Under the pieces are notes generated by a model. That model made no database searches, was not told where the DNA came from, and saw only the letters and a program-made list of their open reading frames with translations. A stretch of 64,000 bases of DNA from Ruegeria marisrubri (GTDB lineage Bacteria > Pseudomonadota > Alphaproteobacteria > Rhodobacterales > Rhodobacteraceae). Positions 39,102-48,396 of this stretch are shown here, piece by piece; the first letter of the stretch is position 1, and each line of letters starts with the position of its first letter. The stretch spans positions 248,001 to 312,000 of the forward strand of contig NZ_LQBQ01000034.1 in the NCBI RefSeq assembly GCF_001507595.1. The letters are read 5' to 3'. The translations under genes and the position numbers were made by a program.

Positions 39102-39878
39102 ATGGCTCAATTCGATACGATCCGGACGGCGGCCGGCGCGCGCGCTGCCCAGATTGATGAGGGCTTGCGCGCCCATATGAACAAGGTCTACGGCACGATG
39201 TCCGTAGGCATGCTGATCACGTTCCTCGCGGCATGGGCCATCGCCGGTCTTGCCGTGACCACCGATCCGTCGGCGGCCGCGGCGCAGCTGAGTTCGACCA
39301 AGTACCTGACCCAGTTCGGCTATACGATCTACGCGTCGCCGCTGAAATGGGTCATCATGTTCGCCCCGCTGGCCTTTGTCTTTGGCCTTGGCGCCGCGAT
39401 CGATCGCATCTCCGCATCTGCCGCACAACTGGTGTTCTACACCTTTGCAGCGGTAATGGGCCTGTCGATCAGCTCGATCTTCCTGGTCTTCACCGGTGAA
39501 TCCATCGTGCAGGTCTTCCTGATCACCGCGATCGCCTTTGCCGGCCTGTCGCTGTATGGCTACGTGACCAAGAAGGACCTGTCGGGAATGGGGACTTTCC
39601 TGGTCATGGGTCTGATCGGACTGATCGTGGCCATGATCGTGAACATCTTCGTCGCCTCGTCGGCCATGGCTTTCGCGATCTCGGTGATCGGTGTTCTGAT
39701 CTTTGCCGGCCTGACCGCCTATGACACGCAGAACATCAAGACCACCTACATCCAGCACGCCGCGCATGGCGACCAGGAATGGCTGGGCAAGGCCGCCATC
39801 ATGGGCGCGCTGAGCCTGTATCTGGACTTCATCAACATGTTCATGTTCCTGCTGCAGCTGTTCGGCAATCGCGAATAA
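39102..39878 (+). CDS. Bax inhibitor-1/YccA family membrane protein
   Basis: 258-residue integral protein with seven probable helices. The family markers are MNKVYGTMSVGMLITFLAAWAIAG, GLSLYGYVTKKDLSGMGTFLVMGLIG and the C-terminal LTAYDTQNIKTTY with ALSLYLDFINMFMFLLQLFG. BI-1 proteins are calcium-leak channels; YccA interacts with the FtsH protease and affects membrane protein quality control. The start is preceded by GGGAG. Strong intrinsic terminator follows. Confidence 0.95.
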   Translation: MAQFDTIRTAAGARAAQIDEGLRAHMNKVYGTMSVGMLITFLAAWAIAGLAVTTDPSAAAAQLSSTKYLTQFGYTIYASPLKWVIMFAPLAFVFGLGAAIDRISASAAQLVFYTFAAVMGLSISSIFLVFTGESIVQVFLITAIAFAGLSLYGYVTKKDLSGMGTFLVMGLIGLIVAMIVNIFVASSAMAFAISVIGVLIFAGLTAYDTQNIKTTYIQHAAHGDQEWLGKAAIMGALSLYLDFINMFMFLLQLFGNRE

Positions 39879-39900
39879 GGCGCTGCGGGCGTCACGGAAA

Positions 39901-39938
39901 CAAAGGGGCGGGCCAACGGGGCCCGCCCCTTTTCTTTT
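39901..39938 (+). terminator. strong intrinsic terminator after the YccA gene
   Basis: GGGGCGGGCC at 39905-39914 pairs exactly with GGCCCGCCCC at 39920-39929, loop AACGG, followed by TTTTCTTTT. One of the clearest terminators in the window. Confidence 0.95.
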
Positions 39939-40153
39939 GGCGAAAGGTCGACACGGCCCACGCACCCGCCCTTTCGGAACCACCTGGCACAGCCCTGCCA
40001 CCTGATTGGTGGTCCGCTCCCGGTTGATTTCGACACCCAAAGGCAACGGCACCCGCCCCGCTGCGCCCCGGCGCCATCATCTGCCCGAACGATACAACGG
40101 CCCCCGCCATTTCTGGCGAGAGCCGTTTGCAAATGGAGCCAGAACAGTCTGGT

Positions 40154-40663
40154 TCAGCTACAGTCCAGCGGCACCGCGAAACCGGAAGCCCGGCTGCTTG
40201 ACCCCTTCTTGTAGACGTCGCCGGCGGGGAGACACCCAGTCAACCGCTGAACACGACTGCCGAATTTCGGACCGACCGAACTGTCGATCTTACTGCTGTC
40301 CCCTTCCGGCGCGCGCAGAACTGCATAGAGGGTATCGTTCACCTGAACCGTGCTCAGCATGAGATTCCTGTCCTCGGCCGTGACCTCGACGGCGCTACCC
40401 GGTGTGCGCCCGCCGTTGTCGACAGCGACCCCGGCCATCTTGTCCGGTTCCGTCTGGTCGGTGCTGACTCGGATCGTCGGCACACCGGCCAGTTCAGCCG
40501 GAATGTTTACGTCTTTGGCGACATAGGCTGCAGCCCCCGCCTGCAAGGCGGTTGTTCTGGGCTCACCATCCAAGCCGGTGAAACCTACGCCTTCACGGTC
40601 CCAGATATCTTCACAGGCCGAGAGAGCAACGAATGCGATTGCGGGCAACAGGATTTTTTTCAT
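40154..40663 (-). CDS. lipoprotein of unknown function
   Basis: 169-residue predicted lipoprotein. MKKILLPAIAFVALSAC gives a lipobox with Cys17; an upstream in-frame ATG would add three residues. The mature part is soluble and acidic (EDIWDREGVGFTGLDGEPRTTALQAGAAAYVAKDV), carries two further cysteines near the end (TGCLPAGDV, VPLDC) that can form a disulfide, and has no recognised domain. It stands alone between the yccA terminator and rpmG. The gaps on both sides (215 and 250 bases) contain no other gene. Confidence 0.75.
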   Translation of the reverse strand: MKKILLPAIAFVALSACEDIWDREGVGFTGLDGEPRTTALQAGAAAYVAKDVNIPAELAGVPTIRVSTDQTEPDKMAGVAVDNGGRTPGSAVEVTAEDRNLMLSTVQVNDTLYAVLRAPEGDSSKIDSSVGPKFGSRVQRLTGCLPAGDVYKKGSSSRASGFAVPLDCS

Positions 40664-40849
40664 GACAGTCAACGTTTTGTGGCGATCTGATGAACCGTAA
40701 CTGCACGCGGGACATCATAGCAACCCAGTAGCAAGGCGATTGAGTCGACAGCTGATGCTTGTCTGCAACGGATGGAGAGCCTGAAATTTCAGTTCACTCT
40801 ACCCCGCTTCGCCGGCGCATAGCCCTGATGGCAACGGGATCAACACAAA

Positions 40850-40890
40850 AACAAGAGAAAGGGCCCTGCCTCGGCAGGACCCTTTCCCGG
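40850..40890 (-). terminator. intrinsic terminator of rpmG
   Basis: AAAGGG-C-CCTGCC and GGCAGG-A-CCCTTT form a long stem (40858-40885) with a TC loop. On the minus strand it is followed by CTCTTGTTTTTG, an adequate U-tract. It also ends transcription of the rpmG message at a normal distance from its stop. Confidence 0.85.
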
Positions 40891-40913
40891 AACACTTCGA
40901 ACTTGAAGACAGC

Positions 40914-41081
40914 TTACTTGATCTTGCCTTCCTTGTACTCGACATGCTTGCGAGCGACCGGATCGTATTTGCGAACGGTCATTTTCTCGGTCATGGTGCG
41001 AGCGTTTTTCTTGGTCACGTAGAAGTGGCCCGTGCCCGCGGTCGAGTTCAGACGGATCTTGATTGTCGTCGGCTTCGCCAT
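40914..41081 (-). CDS. rpmG: 50S ribosomal protein L33
   Basis: 55-residue L33 of the type that lacks the zinc-binding cysteines ([54 protein letters not shown] is listed here only by its start, [12 protein letters not shown] and EYKEGKIK). The ATG is preceded by GGAGATAACC. A longer frame upstream is open but is an antisense artefact. Monocistronic with its own promoter and terminator, as usual in alphaproteobacteria. Confidence 0.97.
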   Translation of the reverse strand: MAKPTTIKIRLNSTAGTGHFYVTKKNARTMTEKMTVRKYDPVARKHVEYKEGKIK

Positions 41082-41396
41082 GGTTATCTCCTGCGTCCGA
41101 AAAGGCAGGGGCCTTTCGGTTGAATTCCTATGAGCGTGCGCTTTTACCCGCCTTGCAGAGCGAGTCAACCGGAATCCGCGGTCACAGCGCGGAAAATCCG
41201 GGGACTGGCAGGATTTCCCACGCCAAAAGATATATCTACTTTGGCAAATTTGGCCGGATACCCTGTTTCGTGGTAGAGTGCGCCAAGCACTCCAAGCCGG
41301 ACAAATCCGATCCGGTCCGGATGGCCGGGGCACCTTCTCAGGGAAAGATGCGTTTCGAGAGCATTTCGTTGCGCGGTCATTTTTTGGGGGGAACTC
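41082..41396. promoter_or_regulatory. rpmG promoter and DUF1326 cassette leader
   Basis: 315 bases without a gene. For rpmG a minus-strand promoter is visible: TTGACT (complement of 41163-41168), 16 bases, TAAAAG (complement of 41141-41146). On the other side a TTTTTTGGGGGGAACTC sequence gives the ribosome site of the DUF1326 gene; AT-rich stretches around 41225-41270 (AAAAGATATATC, TTTGGCAAATTTGG) probably hold its promoter but no exact boxes are called. Confidence 0.5.
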
Positions 41397-42032
41397 ATGA
41401 CAGAATGGACTATTGAGGCCGAAGAACTCGCCAATTGCAACTGCAACTTCGGTTGCCCTTGCCAGTTCAGCGTTCTGCCAAACCACGGCAACTGCGAGGC
41501 GGTCGTCGTTTACGACATCAAGACCGGACATTACGGAGACACGAAGCTTGATGGGTTGCGCGCGGCCGGTGTCTACTACTGGCCCGGTCCGATCCACGAA
41601 GGCAACGGCCAGATGCAGATCATAATCGACGAGAAGGCCGACACGGACCAGAGGGCGGCGCTCGAGGCGATCATCAAGGGCGAAGACACCGACGAAATGG
41701 CGACCATGTGGTTCGTCTTCAGCGCGATGTGCCCGACCAAGCATGAAACGCTCTATGCGCCCATCGAAGTGGACTGGAGCAGGGAAGAGCGCTTGGGCCA
41801 TGCCAAGGTCGGTGGCGTGTTCGATGTCAGCGTTGCGCCGATCCCGAACATCGTGAGTGGCGATCCTCATCGCGCCTCGATCCTTTTGCCAAACGGGTTC
41901 GAATTCAGGCAGGCCGAAGTGGCATCCGGCTCCGCCAAGACCACGGGGGGCGCGATCAGCCTGACTTTCGACGCAACCCATGCGCATCTTGCGCAACTGA
42001 ACCTGTCCGGGCATGGCGTCCTCGGCGCGTGA
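41397..42032 (+). CDS. DUF1326 protein
   Basis: 211-residue protein of an uncharacterised family. The N-terminus carries a conserved cysteine cluster Cys14, Cys16, Cys20, Cys22 ([13 protein letters not shown]), the DUF1326 hallmark, plus a further cysteine in [15 protein letters not shown]. The arrangement suggests metal or thiol chemistry. There is no signal peptide. GGGGGGAACTC precedes the ATG. Its stop lies 20 bases inside the next gene, so translation is coupled to the DUF2182 membrane protein. This pair is often found together. Confidence 0.85.
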   Translation: MTEWTIEAEELANCNCNFGCPCQFSVLPNHGNCEAVVVYDIKTGHYGDTKLDGLRAAGVYYWPGPIHEGNGQMQIIIDEKADTDQRAALEAIIKGEDTDEMATMWFVFSAMCPTKHETLYAPIEVDWSREERLGHAKVGGVFDVSVAPIPNIVSGDPHRASILLPNGFEFRQAEVASGSAKTTGGAISLTFDATHAHLAQLNLSGHGVLGA

Positions 42033-42879
42033 AAACACCGGAGCGCCCCCCGGCCCTTCGGTTCCGGGGCCGGTCGAGCATCTGCTGCGGCACGACCGGT
42101 GGATCGTTCTTGGCAGCGTCACCCTGATCGTCGTCGGGGCGGCGTGGTACACCATCGCCGGGGTCGGCATGAACATGTCTGCCATCGAGATGACCCGCAT
42201 GGCCCGCCCGGTCGGCAAGCCGATGGAGATGGGCGGCGCGGCGGCGTGGTCGCTGCGCTACGGCGTTCTCGTTTTCCTGATGTGGTGGGTCATGATGATT
42301 GCAATGATGACCCCGAGCGCCGCGCCAACGCTGTTGCTGTATGCCGCGATCAAGAGGATGGGCCCGGATCGTGCGCGGGCCCGTCAGCTCGGCATGTTCT
42401 TCCTGTCGGGGTATCTGCTGATCTGGGCCCTTTTCAGCCTTGTCGCAACGCTGTTGCAATGGGGGCTGGAAAACACCGGTCACGTCAACGGCCCGATGAT
42501 GACGATCCGCTCTCAGTGGTTTGCAGGTGCTGTCCTGATCGCGGCCGGGGTCTATCAGTTCTCGCCCCTCAAGAGGGTCTGCCTGCATCATTGCCGCAGC
42601 CCCGCGCATTTCCTGTCCGCACACGGCCGACCGGGGCGCTGGGGCGCCCTGCGTACCGGGGCGCATCATGGCAGCTACTGCCTGGGCTGCTGCTGGGCCT
42701 TGATGGCGTTGCTTTTCGTGGGTGGCATCATGAACCTCTACTGGATCGTAGGCATCGCTCTGTATGTGGCGGCCGAAAAGCTGCTTCCGCGCGCACGGTG
42801 GTTCGTTCCGCTGACGGGCGCGGCTCTCGTCTGCTTTGGCACCTATCTGATTTCGACCTCGGTGTTTGCCGCAGCTTGA
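42013..42879 (+). CDS. DUF2182 metal-binding-type membrane protein
   Basis: 288-residue integral protein with about six helices. It has a methionine-rich helix ([22 protein letters not shown], residues 89-110), a Cys-His cluster after the middle ([12 protein letters not shown], Cys190, His192, His193, Cys194) and a second cluster [14 protein letters not shown] (His218, His219, Cys223, Cys226, Cys227). The family is annotated in COGs as a predicted metal-binding membrane protein. It overlaps the DUF1326 gene by 20 bases. The role is unknown; copper or iron handling is plausible from the motifs only. Confidence 0.87.
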   Translation: MASSARENTGAPPGPSVPGPVEHLLRHDRWIVLGSVTLIVVGAAWYTIAGVGMNMSAIEMTRMARPVGKPMEMGGAAAWSLRYGVLVFLMWWVMMIAMMTPSAAPTLLLYAAIKRMGPDRARARQLGMFFLSGYLLIWALFSLVATLLQWGLENTGHVNGPMMTIRSQWFAGAVLIAAGVYQFSPLKRVCLHHCRSPAHFLSAHGRPGRWGALRTGAHHGSYCLGCCWALMALLFVGGIMNLYWIVGIALYVAAEKLLPRARWFVPLTGAALVCFGTYLISTSVFAAA

Positions 42880-42949
42880 AGCGTCGCCCCGACCGCCGAG
42901 GCCGGGGTGGTTCCAATATCCAAATGATTTTTGCAAGGAGGAAACACCA

Positions 42950-43282
42950 ATGCCTTTGTTCATTACCTACGCGTCCTACTCTCAGGCCGGGATCAAGGGG
43001 CTGATGAAGAAGCCCGAGAACCGCGCAGCAGCGATTCAGTCGCTGCTGGACAAGGTCGGCGGAAAGGTCGTCGCGCTTTACATGACGACCGGCCGCAATG
43101 ACGTCGTTCTGGTCAGCGAGGCGCCGGACGGAACGGACACTGTTGCCGTCGGCATGGCCGTGGCCGCATCGGGTTCCGTGTCGGACGTGGAAACCGTTCG
43201 CGCCTGGACCGGCGACGAGTTCACCGAGATCGCCAAGAAAGCGGCCAGCCTGACCGGGGCCTACGCGCCGCCGGGCTCGTAA
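42950..43282 (+). CDS. GYD domain protein
   Basis: 110-residue GYD-family protein (MPLFITYASYSQAGIKGLMKKPENRAAAIQ... MTTGRNDVVLVSEAPDGTDTVAVGMAVAASGSVSDVETVRAWTGDEF). The family is a small ferredoxin-like fold of unknown activity. AAGGAGGAAACACC precedes the ATG; a longer open frame is not used. It follows the DUF2182 gene by 70 bases on the same strand and is probably part of the same cassette. The stop is 10 bases before the end of the rnpB gene. Confidence 0.88.
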   Translation: MPLFITYASYSQAGIKGLMKKPENRAAAIQSLLDKVGGKVVALYMTTGRNDVVLVSEAPDGTDTVAVGMAVAASGSVSDVETVRAWTGDEFTEIAKKAASLTGAYAPPGS

Positions 43283-43292
43283 AGGGAATAAC

Positions 43293-43686
43293 GCGCGGAG
43301 GGCCTGTAAGCCGGATCCTGTTCCGGGGTTGCCCCCTTCGATGACCATTCCTCTAGGCCGTGCATTGCTGCGCGGCTCAAGCTGCCAACCCGATCCCTCT
43401 CGGCCAAGGCGCGCCTAGCGGCGGTTTCGGCTGGCGCCGACCTGCCCGCGTGGGGATCCTATTCGGCATTGCTCCCGGTGGGGCTTGCCGTGCCACCCCT
43501 GTCGCCAGGGGCGCGGTGGGCTCTTACCCCACCGTTTCACCCTTACCCCGCCAAGGCGGGGCGGTTTGATTTCTGTGGCGCTTTCCGTCGGGTTTCCCCG
43601 CCCGGGCGTTACCCGGCACCGTTGCCTCGTGGAGTCCGGACTTTCCTCTCGGGCGTTCGCCCCAGCGGCCATCCGGCCCTCCGCGC
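43293..43686 (-). ncRNA. rnpB: RNase P RNA (class A)
   Basis: Catalytic RNA of RNase P. The 5' and 3' ends pair through GCGCGGAGGGCC (complement of 43675-43686) and GGCCCTCCGCGC (complement of 43293-43304), the P1 helix. Near the 5' end GAGAGGAAAGTCCGG (complement of 43637-43651 approx.) is the P3/P4 CR-I segment, and near the 3' end GAGGAATGGTCATC is the CR-V-type conserved block, followed by ACAGGATCCGGCTTACAG. Total length near 394 nt is normal for alphaproteobacteria. Exact ends are estimated from the pairing. Confidence 0.93.
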
Positions 43687-43696
43687 AAAACAGCAG

Positions 43697-44398
43697 TTAT
43701 GTGGTGGGCCACTCCCGGTCAAGGGCCAGCGCCCTCAGCATTGCACGATCGGCGGCCTGCTCGGGGCCACGCGCCCAAGGGCGGTAGCGCATCCGCACCG
43801 CCTGCAAGAGCGCATGCGGATCATCCGATCCGGTATAGCCTGCGGCATGGGCCAGTTCTTGGATTGGTTCCGACCCAGCTTCGGCAGAACGATTCGCGGG
43901 CGGAGTGGCGCGCGCCAGGCCCAGCCGCGCCAGCCGCGCCCAGTCGAACCTTGCCCCCGGATCCTGCTTGCGGCCCGGCGCCGTGTCGGAATGGCCGATC
44001 ACGCCCTCTGGCGCGATACCCCAACGGGGCAACATCTGCGACAGAAGCTGCTCGAGCACGGACATCTGGGCATCGGAAAACGGGTGGGTCCCTAGGTTGT
44101 CCAACTCGATGCCGATCGAGCGCGAGTTGATGTCCTCGAGCCCATGCCAGCTGCCGACGCCGGCATGCCAGGCGCGGTCCTCTTCGCGCACCATCTGCCA
44201 AAGCCGGCCGTCACCGCCGATCAGGTAATGCGCCGACACCTCGGCCTGCGGATCACATAGACGTTCAAGCGCCGCCTCGGCGCTGACCATGGCGGTGTAA
44301 TGGATCACGACCAGAGAGGGCCGCAGCCCATCGCGGCGCGGTCCGAAATTCGGTGACGGGCGCCAGATCGGCCGCGGGTGCTCAGTTGTTGACGGCAC
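43697..44398 (-). CDS. AmpD-type N-acetylmuramoyl-L-alanine amidase
   Basis: 233-residue peptidoglycan amidase of the amidase_2 family. Zinc ligand motifs are VVIHYTAM near residue 27-34, the HAG of RAWHAGVGSWHGLEDINSRSIGIEL, and GHSDTAPGRKQDPG near 140-155. The GTG at 44396-44398 is the best start because it lets the family N-terminus PSPNFGPRRDG appear; it overlaps the stop of the upstream lipoprotein gene by 17 bases. No ATG lies in a suitable place and no ribosome site is obvious, so the start is uncertain. The product should recycle anhydro-muropeptides. Confidence 0.88.
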   Translation of the reverse strand: MPSTTEHPRPIWRPSPNFGPRRDGLRPSLVVIHYTAMVSAEAALERLCDPQAEVSAHYLIGGDGRLWQMVREEDRAWHAGVGSWHGLEDINSRSIGIELDNLGTHPFSDAQMSVLEQLLSQMLPRWGIAPEGVIGHSDTAPGRKQDPGARFDWARLARLGLARATPPANRSAEAGSEPIQELAHAAGYTGSDDPHALLQAVRMRYRPWARGPEQAADRAMLRALALDREWPTT

Positions 44399-45128
44399 GA
44401 CGGAACGGGCTGGGGTCCCAACCGCAGGCGAAACCATCGCCATCCGGGTCCAGACCCTTGCGGTCACGCTGCGGACCGCCGCTTTCAAGGAAGGCGATCT
44501 GAGCCTGATCCGGAGACGGATACTTGGCGCAGTTGCGTTGCGCCTTGGCCAGCAGGTTGAAGCCCGAGCGGCTGTACAGCTGCGTTCCCACCGGATGCGA
44601 GGTGCTGAGGGCGTATTGCACGATGTTGGGCTGTGCGTCACCGCTGCGCTCGGGAATGGCGGTCGGAGCAACCACCTCGTAATTCGCCTTGTTCCGCTCG
44701 ATGCGTGCGGCATCGCTTTCGATCGTCTGGCGGCTGGAGACCGCTTCGAAATCCTGCTCGTCCGAGATGCCGGGATTGTTCGGATCGACGACCTGCGGCA
44801 GCGGCGCGGCAGAGTTCGGCGCCGAGGTGCTGGCCAGGGCTGCCGCCGTCTGGTTGGCAATGTCCTGCGCGCTGGCATCCGACGCCGTTCCGGCCGCCAG
44901 AGACTGCTGCGTTCCGTAGGGGTCGCTGAACCCGTCGGTCGAGGGCGCCCCCTCGGACGAAATCACCGCGGGCGGAAACAGAGGGTTGCCAGCAACGCCC
45001 TGCCCGGCCAACTGCGCCTCGCGCTGCGCCTGGTATTGCGGCGTGTTGAACCCTGTGCCTGCAACCGGCGTCACCGTTTCGCAGGCCGCCAACAGGCCAA
45101 TCGCGGGAATCAAAAGGAATGCACGCAT
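44382..45128 (-). CDS. excalibur-domain lipoprotein
   Basis: 248-residue lipoprotein. MRAFLLIPAIGLLAAC gives Cys16 as the lipid site. The middle is a long low-complexity, Gln/Ala/Ser-rich linker (AAGTASDASAQDIANQTAAALASTS). The C-terminal 45 residues form an excalibur calcium-binding domain, NCAKYPSPDQAQIAFLESGGPQRDRKGLDPDGDGFACGWDP, with the D-x-D-G-D-G-x-x-C loop. It overlaps the amidase gene. The arrangement suggests an outer-membrane protein that contacts peptidoglycan or calcium in the envelope. Confidence 0.85.
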   Translation of the reverse strand: MRAFLLIPAIGLLAACETVTPVAGTGFNTPQYQAQREAQLAGQGVAGNPLFPPAVISSEGAPSTDGFSDPYGTQQSLAAGTASDASAQDIANQTAAALASTSAPNSAAPLPQVVDPNNPGISDEQDFEAVSSRQTIESDAARIERNKANYEVVAPTAIPERSGDAQPNIVQYALSTSHPVGTQLYSRSGFNLLAKAQRNCAKYPSPDQAQIAFLESGGPQRDRKGLDPDGDGFACGWDPSPFRRAVNN

Positions 45129-45167
45129 TCTACCAGCCTCGTTCTTATTTCCTGCCTTCCGATCGGC

Positions 45168-46655
45168 TTACCACCATTTCCCCGGCTTCGCCACAAACCC
45201 GGCTGCATTTTCAAGCGCATAGGCGGTGTTGAGCAGATCGCCCTCTTCCCACGGACGGCCGATCAGTTGCAGCCCCAGCGGCAGCCCCTGCTTGTCCAGA
45301 CCGGCCGGAACCGAGATCCCCGGCAGACCGGCAAGGTTCACCGTCACGGTGAAGACGTCGTTGAGATACATCTGCACCGGATCGGCCTCGGTCATCTCGC
45401 CCAGCCCGAAGGCCGCCGACGGCGTGGCCGGGGTCAGGATCGCATCGACGCCTGCGGCGAACACGTCCTCAAAGTCTTTCTTGATCAGGGTCCGCACCTT
45501 GCGGGCGCGGTTGTAATAGGCGTCGTAGAAACCCGCCGACAACACATAGGTGCCGACCATCACCCGGCGCTGCACCTCGTGACCAAAGCCCTCGGCGCGG
45601 GTCTTTTCATACATCTCGGTGATGCCGTCGCCCTGCGCCAACTGCGCCCGGCGGCCATATCGCACGCCGTCATAGCGCGCCAGGTTCGACGAGGCCTCGG
45701 CGGGCGCGATCACGTAATAGGCGGGCAGCGCGTATTTGGTGTGCGGCAGCGAGATATCGACGATCTCGGCCCCTGCGTCGCGCAGCATTTCGGCGCCATC
45801 GGCCCAGAGCTTTTCGATCTCGGCGGGCATGCCGTCCATCCGGTATTCCTTGGGGATGCCGATCTTCTTGCCTTTGATGTCGCCGGTCAGCATCGCCTCG
45901 AAATTCGGCACCGGAATGTCGGCGCTGGTCGAATCCTTGGGGTCATGCCCGCACATCGCCTCGAGCATGATGGCGGCGTCGCGCACGTTCTTGGTCATCG
46001 GGCCCGCCTGATCCAGCGAGGACGCGAAGGCCACGATGCCCCAGCGCGAGCAACGGCCATAGGTCGGCTTGATGCCGGTGATGCCGGTGAAGGCGGCAGG
46101 CTGGCGGATCGAGCCGCCGGTATCGGTGCCGGTGGCCGCAAGGCACAGATCGGCAGCAACGGCAGCCGCCGACCCGCCCGACGAACCGCCGGGAGTCAGT
46201 TGCGTGTCGTCATTGCCGCGCCGCCACGGGCTGACCGCGTTGCCATAGACCGAGGTTTCGTTGGACGAGCCCATGGCAAATTCGTCCATGTTCAGCTTGC
46301 CCAGCATCACCGCGCCCGCATCGGCCAGTTGCTGCGACACGGTGGATTCATACTCGGGCTTGAAGCCTTCCAGGATACGGCTGGCCGCCTGGCTGGGCAC
46401 GCCCTTGGTGCAGAACAGGTCCTTGATGCCGATCGGCAGACCGCACATGGCGGGCGCGTCGCCGGCCTTGATGCGCTCGTCGGCGGCCTTGGCGCGCTCC
46501 AGCGCGATCTCGGGCGTCTTGTGGACGAAGGCATTGAGCGCATCGGCCGCGTCGATGGCCTTGAGGCAGGCCTCGGTCAGCTCGACCGAGGTGGTTTCAC
46601 CCTTGCGCAGCGCGTCGCGGGCCTCGGCAAGGCCCAGTTTGTTCAGATCGCTCAT
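45168..46655 (-). CDS. gatA: aspartyl/glutamyl-tRNA amidotransferase subunit A
   Basis: 495-residue amidase subunit of the GatCAB complex that converts Glu-tRNA(Gln) and Asp-tRNA(Asn) to the amide forms, supplying ammonia from glutamine. The Ser-cisSer-Lys triad is Lys78 ([10 protein letters not shown]), Ser158 (PGGSSGG) and Ser182 (TDTGGSIRQ). It follows gatC by two bases on the same strand. gatB is not present in the window, as is common in Rhodobacterales. Confidence 0.97.
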   Translation of the reverse strand: MSDLNKLGLAEARDALRKGETTSVELTEACLKAIDAADALNAFVHKTPEIALERAKAADERIKAGDAPAMCGLPIGIKDLFCTKGVPSQAASRILEGFKPEYESTVSQQLADAGAVMLGKLNMDEFAMGSSNETSVYGNAVSPWRRGNDDTQLTPGGSSGGSAAAVAADLCLAATGTDTGGSIRQPAAFTGITGIKPTYGRCSRWGIVAFASSLDQAGPMTKNVRDAAIMLEAMCGHDPKDSTSADIPVPNFEAMLTGDIKGKKIGIPKEYRMDGMPAEIEKLWADGAEMLRDAGAEIVDISLPHTKYALPAYYVIAPAEASSNLARYDGVRYGRRAQLAQGDGITEMYEKTRAEGFGHEVQRRVMVGTYVLSAGFYDAYYNRARKVRTLIKKDFEDVFAAGVDAILTPATPSAAFGLGEMTEADPVQMYLNDVFTVTVNLAGLPGISVPAGLDKQGLPLGLQLIGRPWEEGDLLNTAYALENAAGFVAKPGKWW

Positions 46656-46658
46656 GTC

Positions 46659-46946
46659 TTACTCCACCACCTTCGGAACCGCGAAAAAGCCCTCGCGCGC
46701 GTCGGGGGCATTGGACAGGATCTTGTCCTGCATGTTCCCGTCGGTCACCACGTCCTCGCGGCGCTTGAGCCGCATCGGCGTCACCGAGACCATCGGCTCG
46801 ACTCCTTCGACGTCAACTTCGTTCAGCTGTTCGATGAACCCCAGGATCGTGTTGAACTCCGAGGCCAGCGCGGGCAGCGCGTCATCCTCGACCTTGATCC
46901 GGGCCAGTTTGGCCACCTTGGCGGCAGTGCTTTGGTCAATCGACAT
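46659..46946 (-). CDS. gatC: aspartyl/glutamyl-tRNA amidotransferase subunit C
   Basis: 95-residue subunit that stabilises GatA/GatB. The pattern is diagnostic: STAAKVAKLARIKVEDDALPALASEFNTILGFIEQLNEVDVEGVEPMVSVTPMRLKRREDVVTDG. The start is used without a long leader; the stop is three bases from the gatA start, so both are translated from one message. Confidence 0.96.
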   Translation of the reverse strand: MSIDQSTAAKVAKLARIKVEDDALPALASEFNTILGFIEQLNEVDVEGVEPMVSVTPMRLKRREDVVTDGNMQDKILSNAPDAREGFFAVPKVVE

Positions 46947-47012
46947 GGGAAACCCTCGTATGCGTTAGGGGGCATTTACCGCCGCTGGTCTCCGGTCGCA
47001 AGGGCGCAGCAC

Positions 47013-48317
47013 TCAGGCGGCGGTCAAAGACTGCCCGCCGAGGCCCCGAACCCCCTGCGCCCGAAGCGACGCGACCAGTTCTTCGTGGCCCACCTGCTGC
47101 ACCGGCACACCCTCGCGCAGCGCCAGCCAGGCCGCCGTTCCGGTCGCCTGCCCCATCGCCATGCACTGAGGCATACCCCGGACCGAGGCAAAGGCCGTGG
47201 GATCGGCCGACAGGATGCGCCCCGCAAACATCAGGTTTTCGATCCGTCGCGGCACCAGAGACCGGAAGGGAATGGTGTAATAGCCGCCCTCTTCGACCAT
47301 CGCATCATGGGTCATTTCGCTTGAACCGCGCATCACGTCGTCGATCGGGTTGTCACAACAGACGATGCCATCGGGAAACCTGGTGCCCGCCGCCAGATCG
47401 GCGCCGGTGACCCGGTAGAGACCTTCCAGCTTGCGCGTCTCGCGCACGCCGACCGTCGGCCCGAGGTTCATCATGAAGGCGTTTTCGAATCCCGGCACGT
47501 CGCTGCGCAGGAACTGGGCCAACTGATGACAGCGCCGCCGCCCCTCCTGCGTGGCGCGGGTGATGTCCGCCGGATCGGTGCCGTCCACCCCACGGATCGC
47601 GACCGAGTTGCAGAACACGGTATCCCGGTGAAACCCGCGCATCAGGTAGAGCTGCGCCAGATCGGGATGCAGGCGGCCTTGGGCAATGCCCTTTGCGGCA
47701 TGGCGGCGGAAATATGGATCGTTCTCGGCAAAGACCCTGTCCCAGTCGGCCCCGACCATCAGGAACGACAGCGTCACCGCCATCATGTTGCCCCGCCCGT
47801 CACCCAGCGAATAGGGCACCCCCGCCTTGGCCGAGATGTCACCGTCGCCGGAACAGTCGATCACGATACCCGCCCTGATCCGGTGCGGACCGGTGCGGTC
47901 AAAGAACTCGACGGCGGCAATGCGCTCTCCCTCCGTCACGGGCGCATGAGCCGTCGCGTTCAGATGCACGCGCACGCCAGCCTCTTCCAGCATCTCGAAC
48001 ATGACCAGCGTCGCCGTGTCCGGATCATACAGGATCTCGGGGCCGAAATTCTCAAGCGTGCAGGGGCGTTTTTCAGCCATCGGAGGGTCCATGGCAAAAA
48101 GTCGCCCCGCCAATTCCTCCATCAGCCCGCCGATCATGCGGTCCTGCGGATAGGCCGCACCCCAAGGCATGCCGGGGCAGAATGCCATCACGCCGCCGAT
48201 CTTTGGACCACTTTCCAGAAGGCACACGTCCAATCCGAGCCGCCCCGCCGCCACGGCCGCGCCGAACCCGGCCGTGCCGCCGCCGATCACAAGAACGTCC
48301 GTCTTCAATTCACTCAT
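47013..48317 (-). CDS. FAD-dependent oxidoreductase (FAD_oxidored type)
   Basis: 434-residue flavoprotein. The N-terminal Rossmann motif is DVLVIGGGTAGFGAAVAAGRLGLDVCLLESGPKIGGVMAFCPGMPWGAAYPQDRMIGGLMEELAG. Further motifs RAGIVIDCSGDGDISAKAGVPYSLGDGRG and RRIENLMFAGRILSADPTAFASVRGMPQCMAMGQATGTAAWLAL match the FAD-dependent oxidoreductases next to amidohydrolase or dehydrogenase genes. Substrate unknown. GGCGGGGCGGT precedes the ATG. It is read toward gatC with a 66-base gap. Confidence 0.85.
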   Translation of the reverse strand: MSELKTDVLVIGGGTAGFGAAVAAGRLGLDVCLLESGPKIGGVMAFCPGMPWGAAYPQDRMIGGLMEELAGRLFAMDPPMAEKRPCTLENFGPEILYDPDTATLVMFEMLEEAGVRVHLNATAHAPVTEGERIAAVEFFDRTGPHRIRAGIVIDCSGDGDISAKAGVPYSLGDGRGNMMAVTLSFLMVGADWDRVFAENDPYFRRHAAKGIAQGRLHPDLAQLYLMRGFHRDTVFCNSVAIRGVDGTDPADITRATQEGRRRCHQLAQFLRSDVPGFENAFMMNLGPTVGVRETRKLEGLYRVTGADLAAGTRFPDGIVCCDNPIDDVMRGSSEMTHDAMVEEGGYYTIPFRSLVPRRIENLMFAGRILSADPTAFASVRGMPQCMAMGQATGTAAWLALREGVPVQQVGHEELVASLRAQGVRGLGGQSLTAA

Positions 48318-48396
48318 ACCGCCCCGCCTCTCTCAGGTTTCTCCCTTTGTCGGGGCTCATCCGATATGCGTCTGCCCCGTTTGCGACAAAGCGTTC

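Noticed and set aside
40136..40143. Another TTTGCAAA site
   Set aside because: It lies just beyond the stop codon of a small lipoprotein gene, without a promoter nearby, so it is probably not a PccR site.
44538..47324. 928-residue open frame on the plus strand
   Set aside because: It covers the complement of gatA, gatC and the excalibur lipoprotein gene, and has His/Arg/Gly-rich low-complexity composition typical of shadows.
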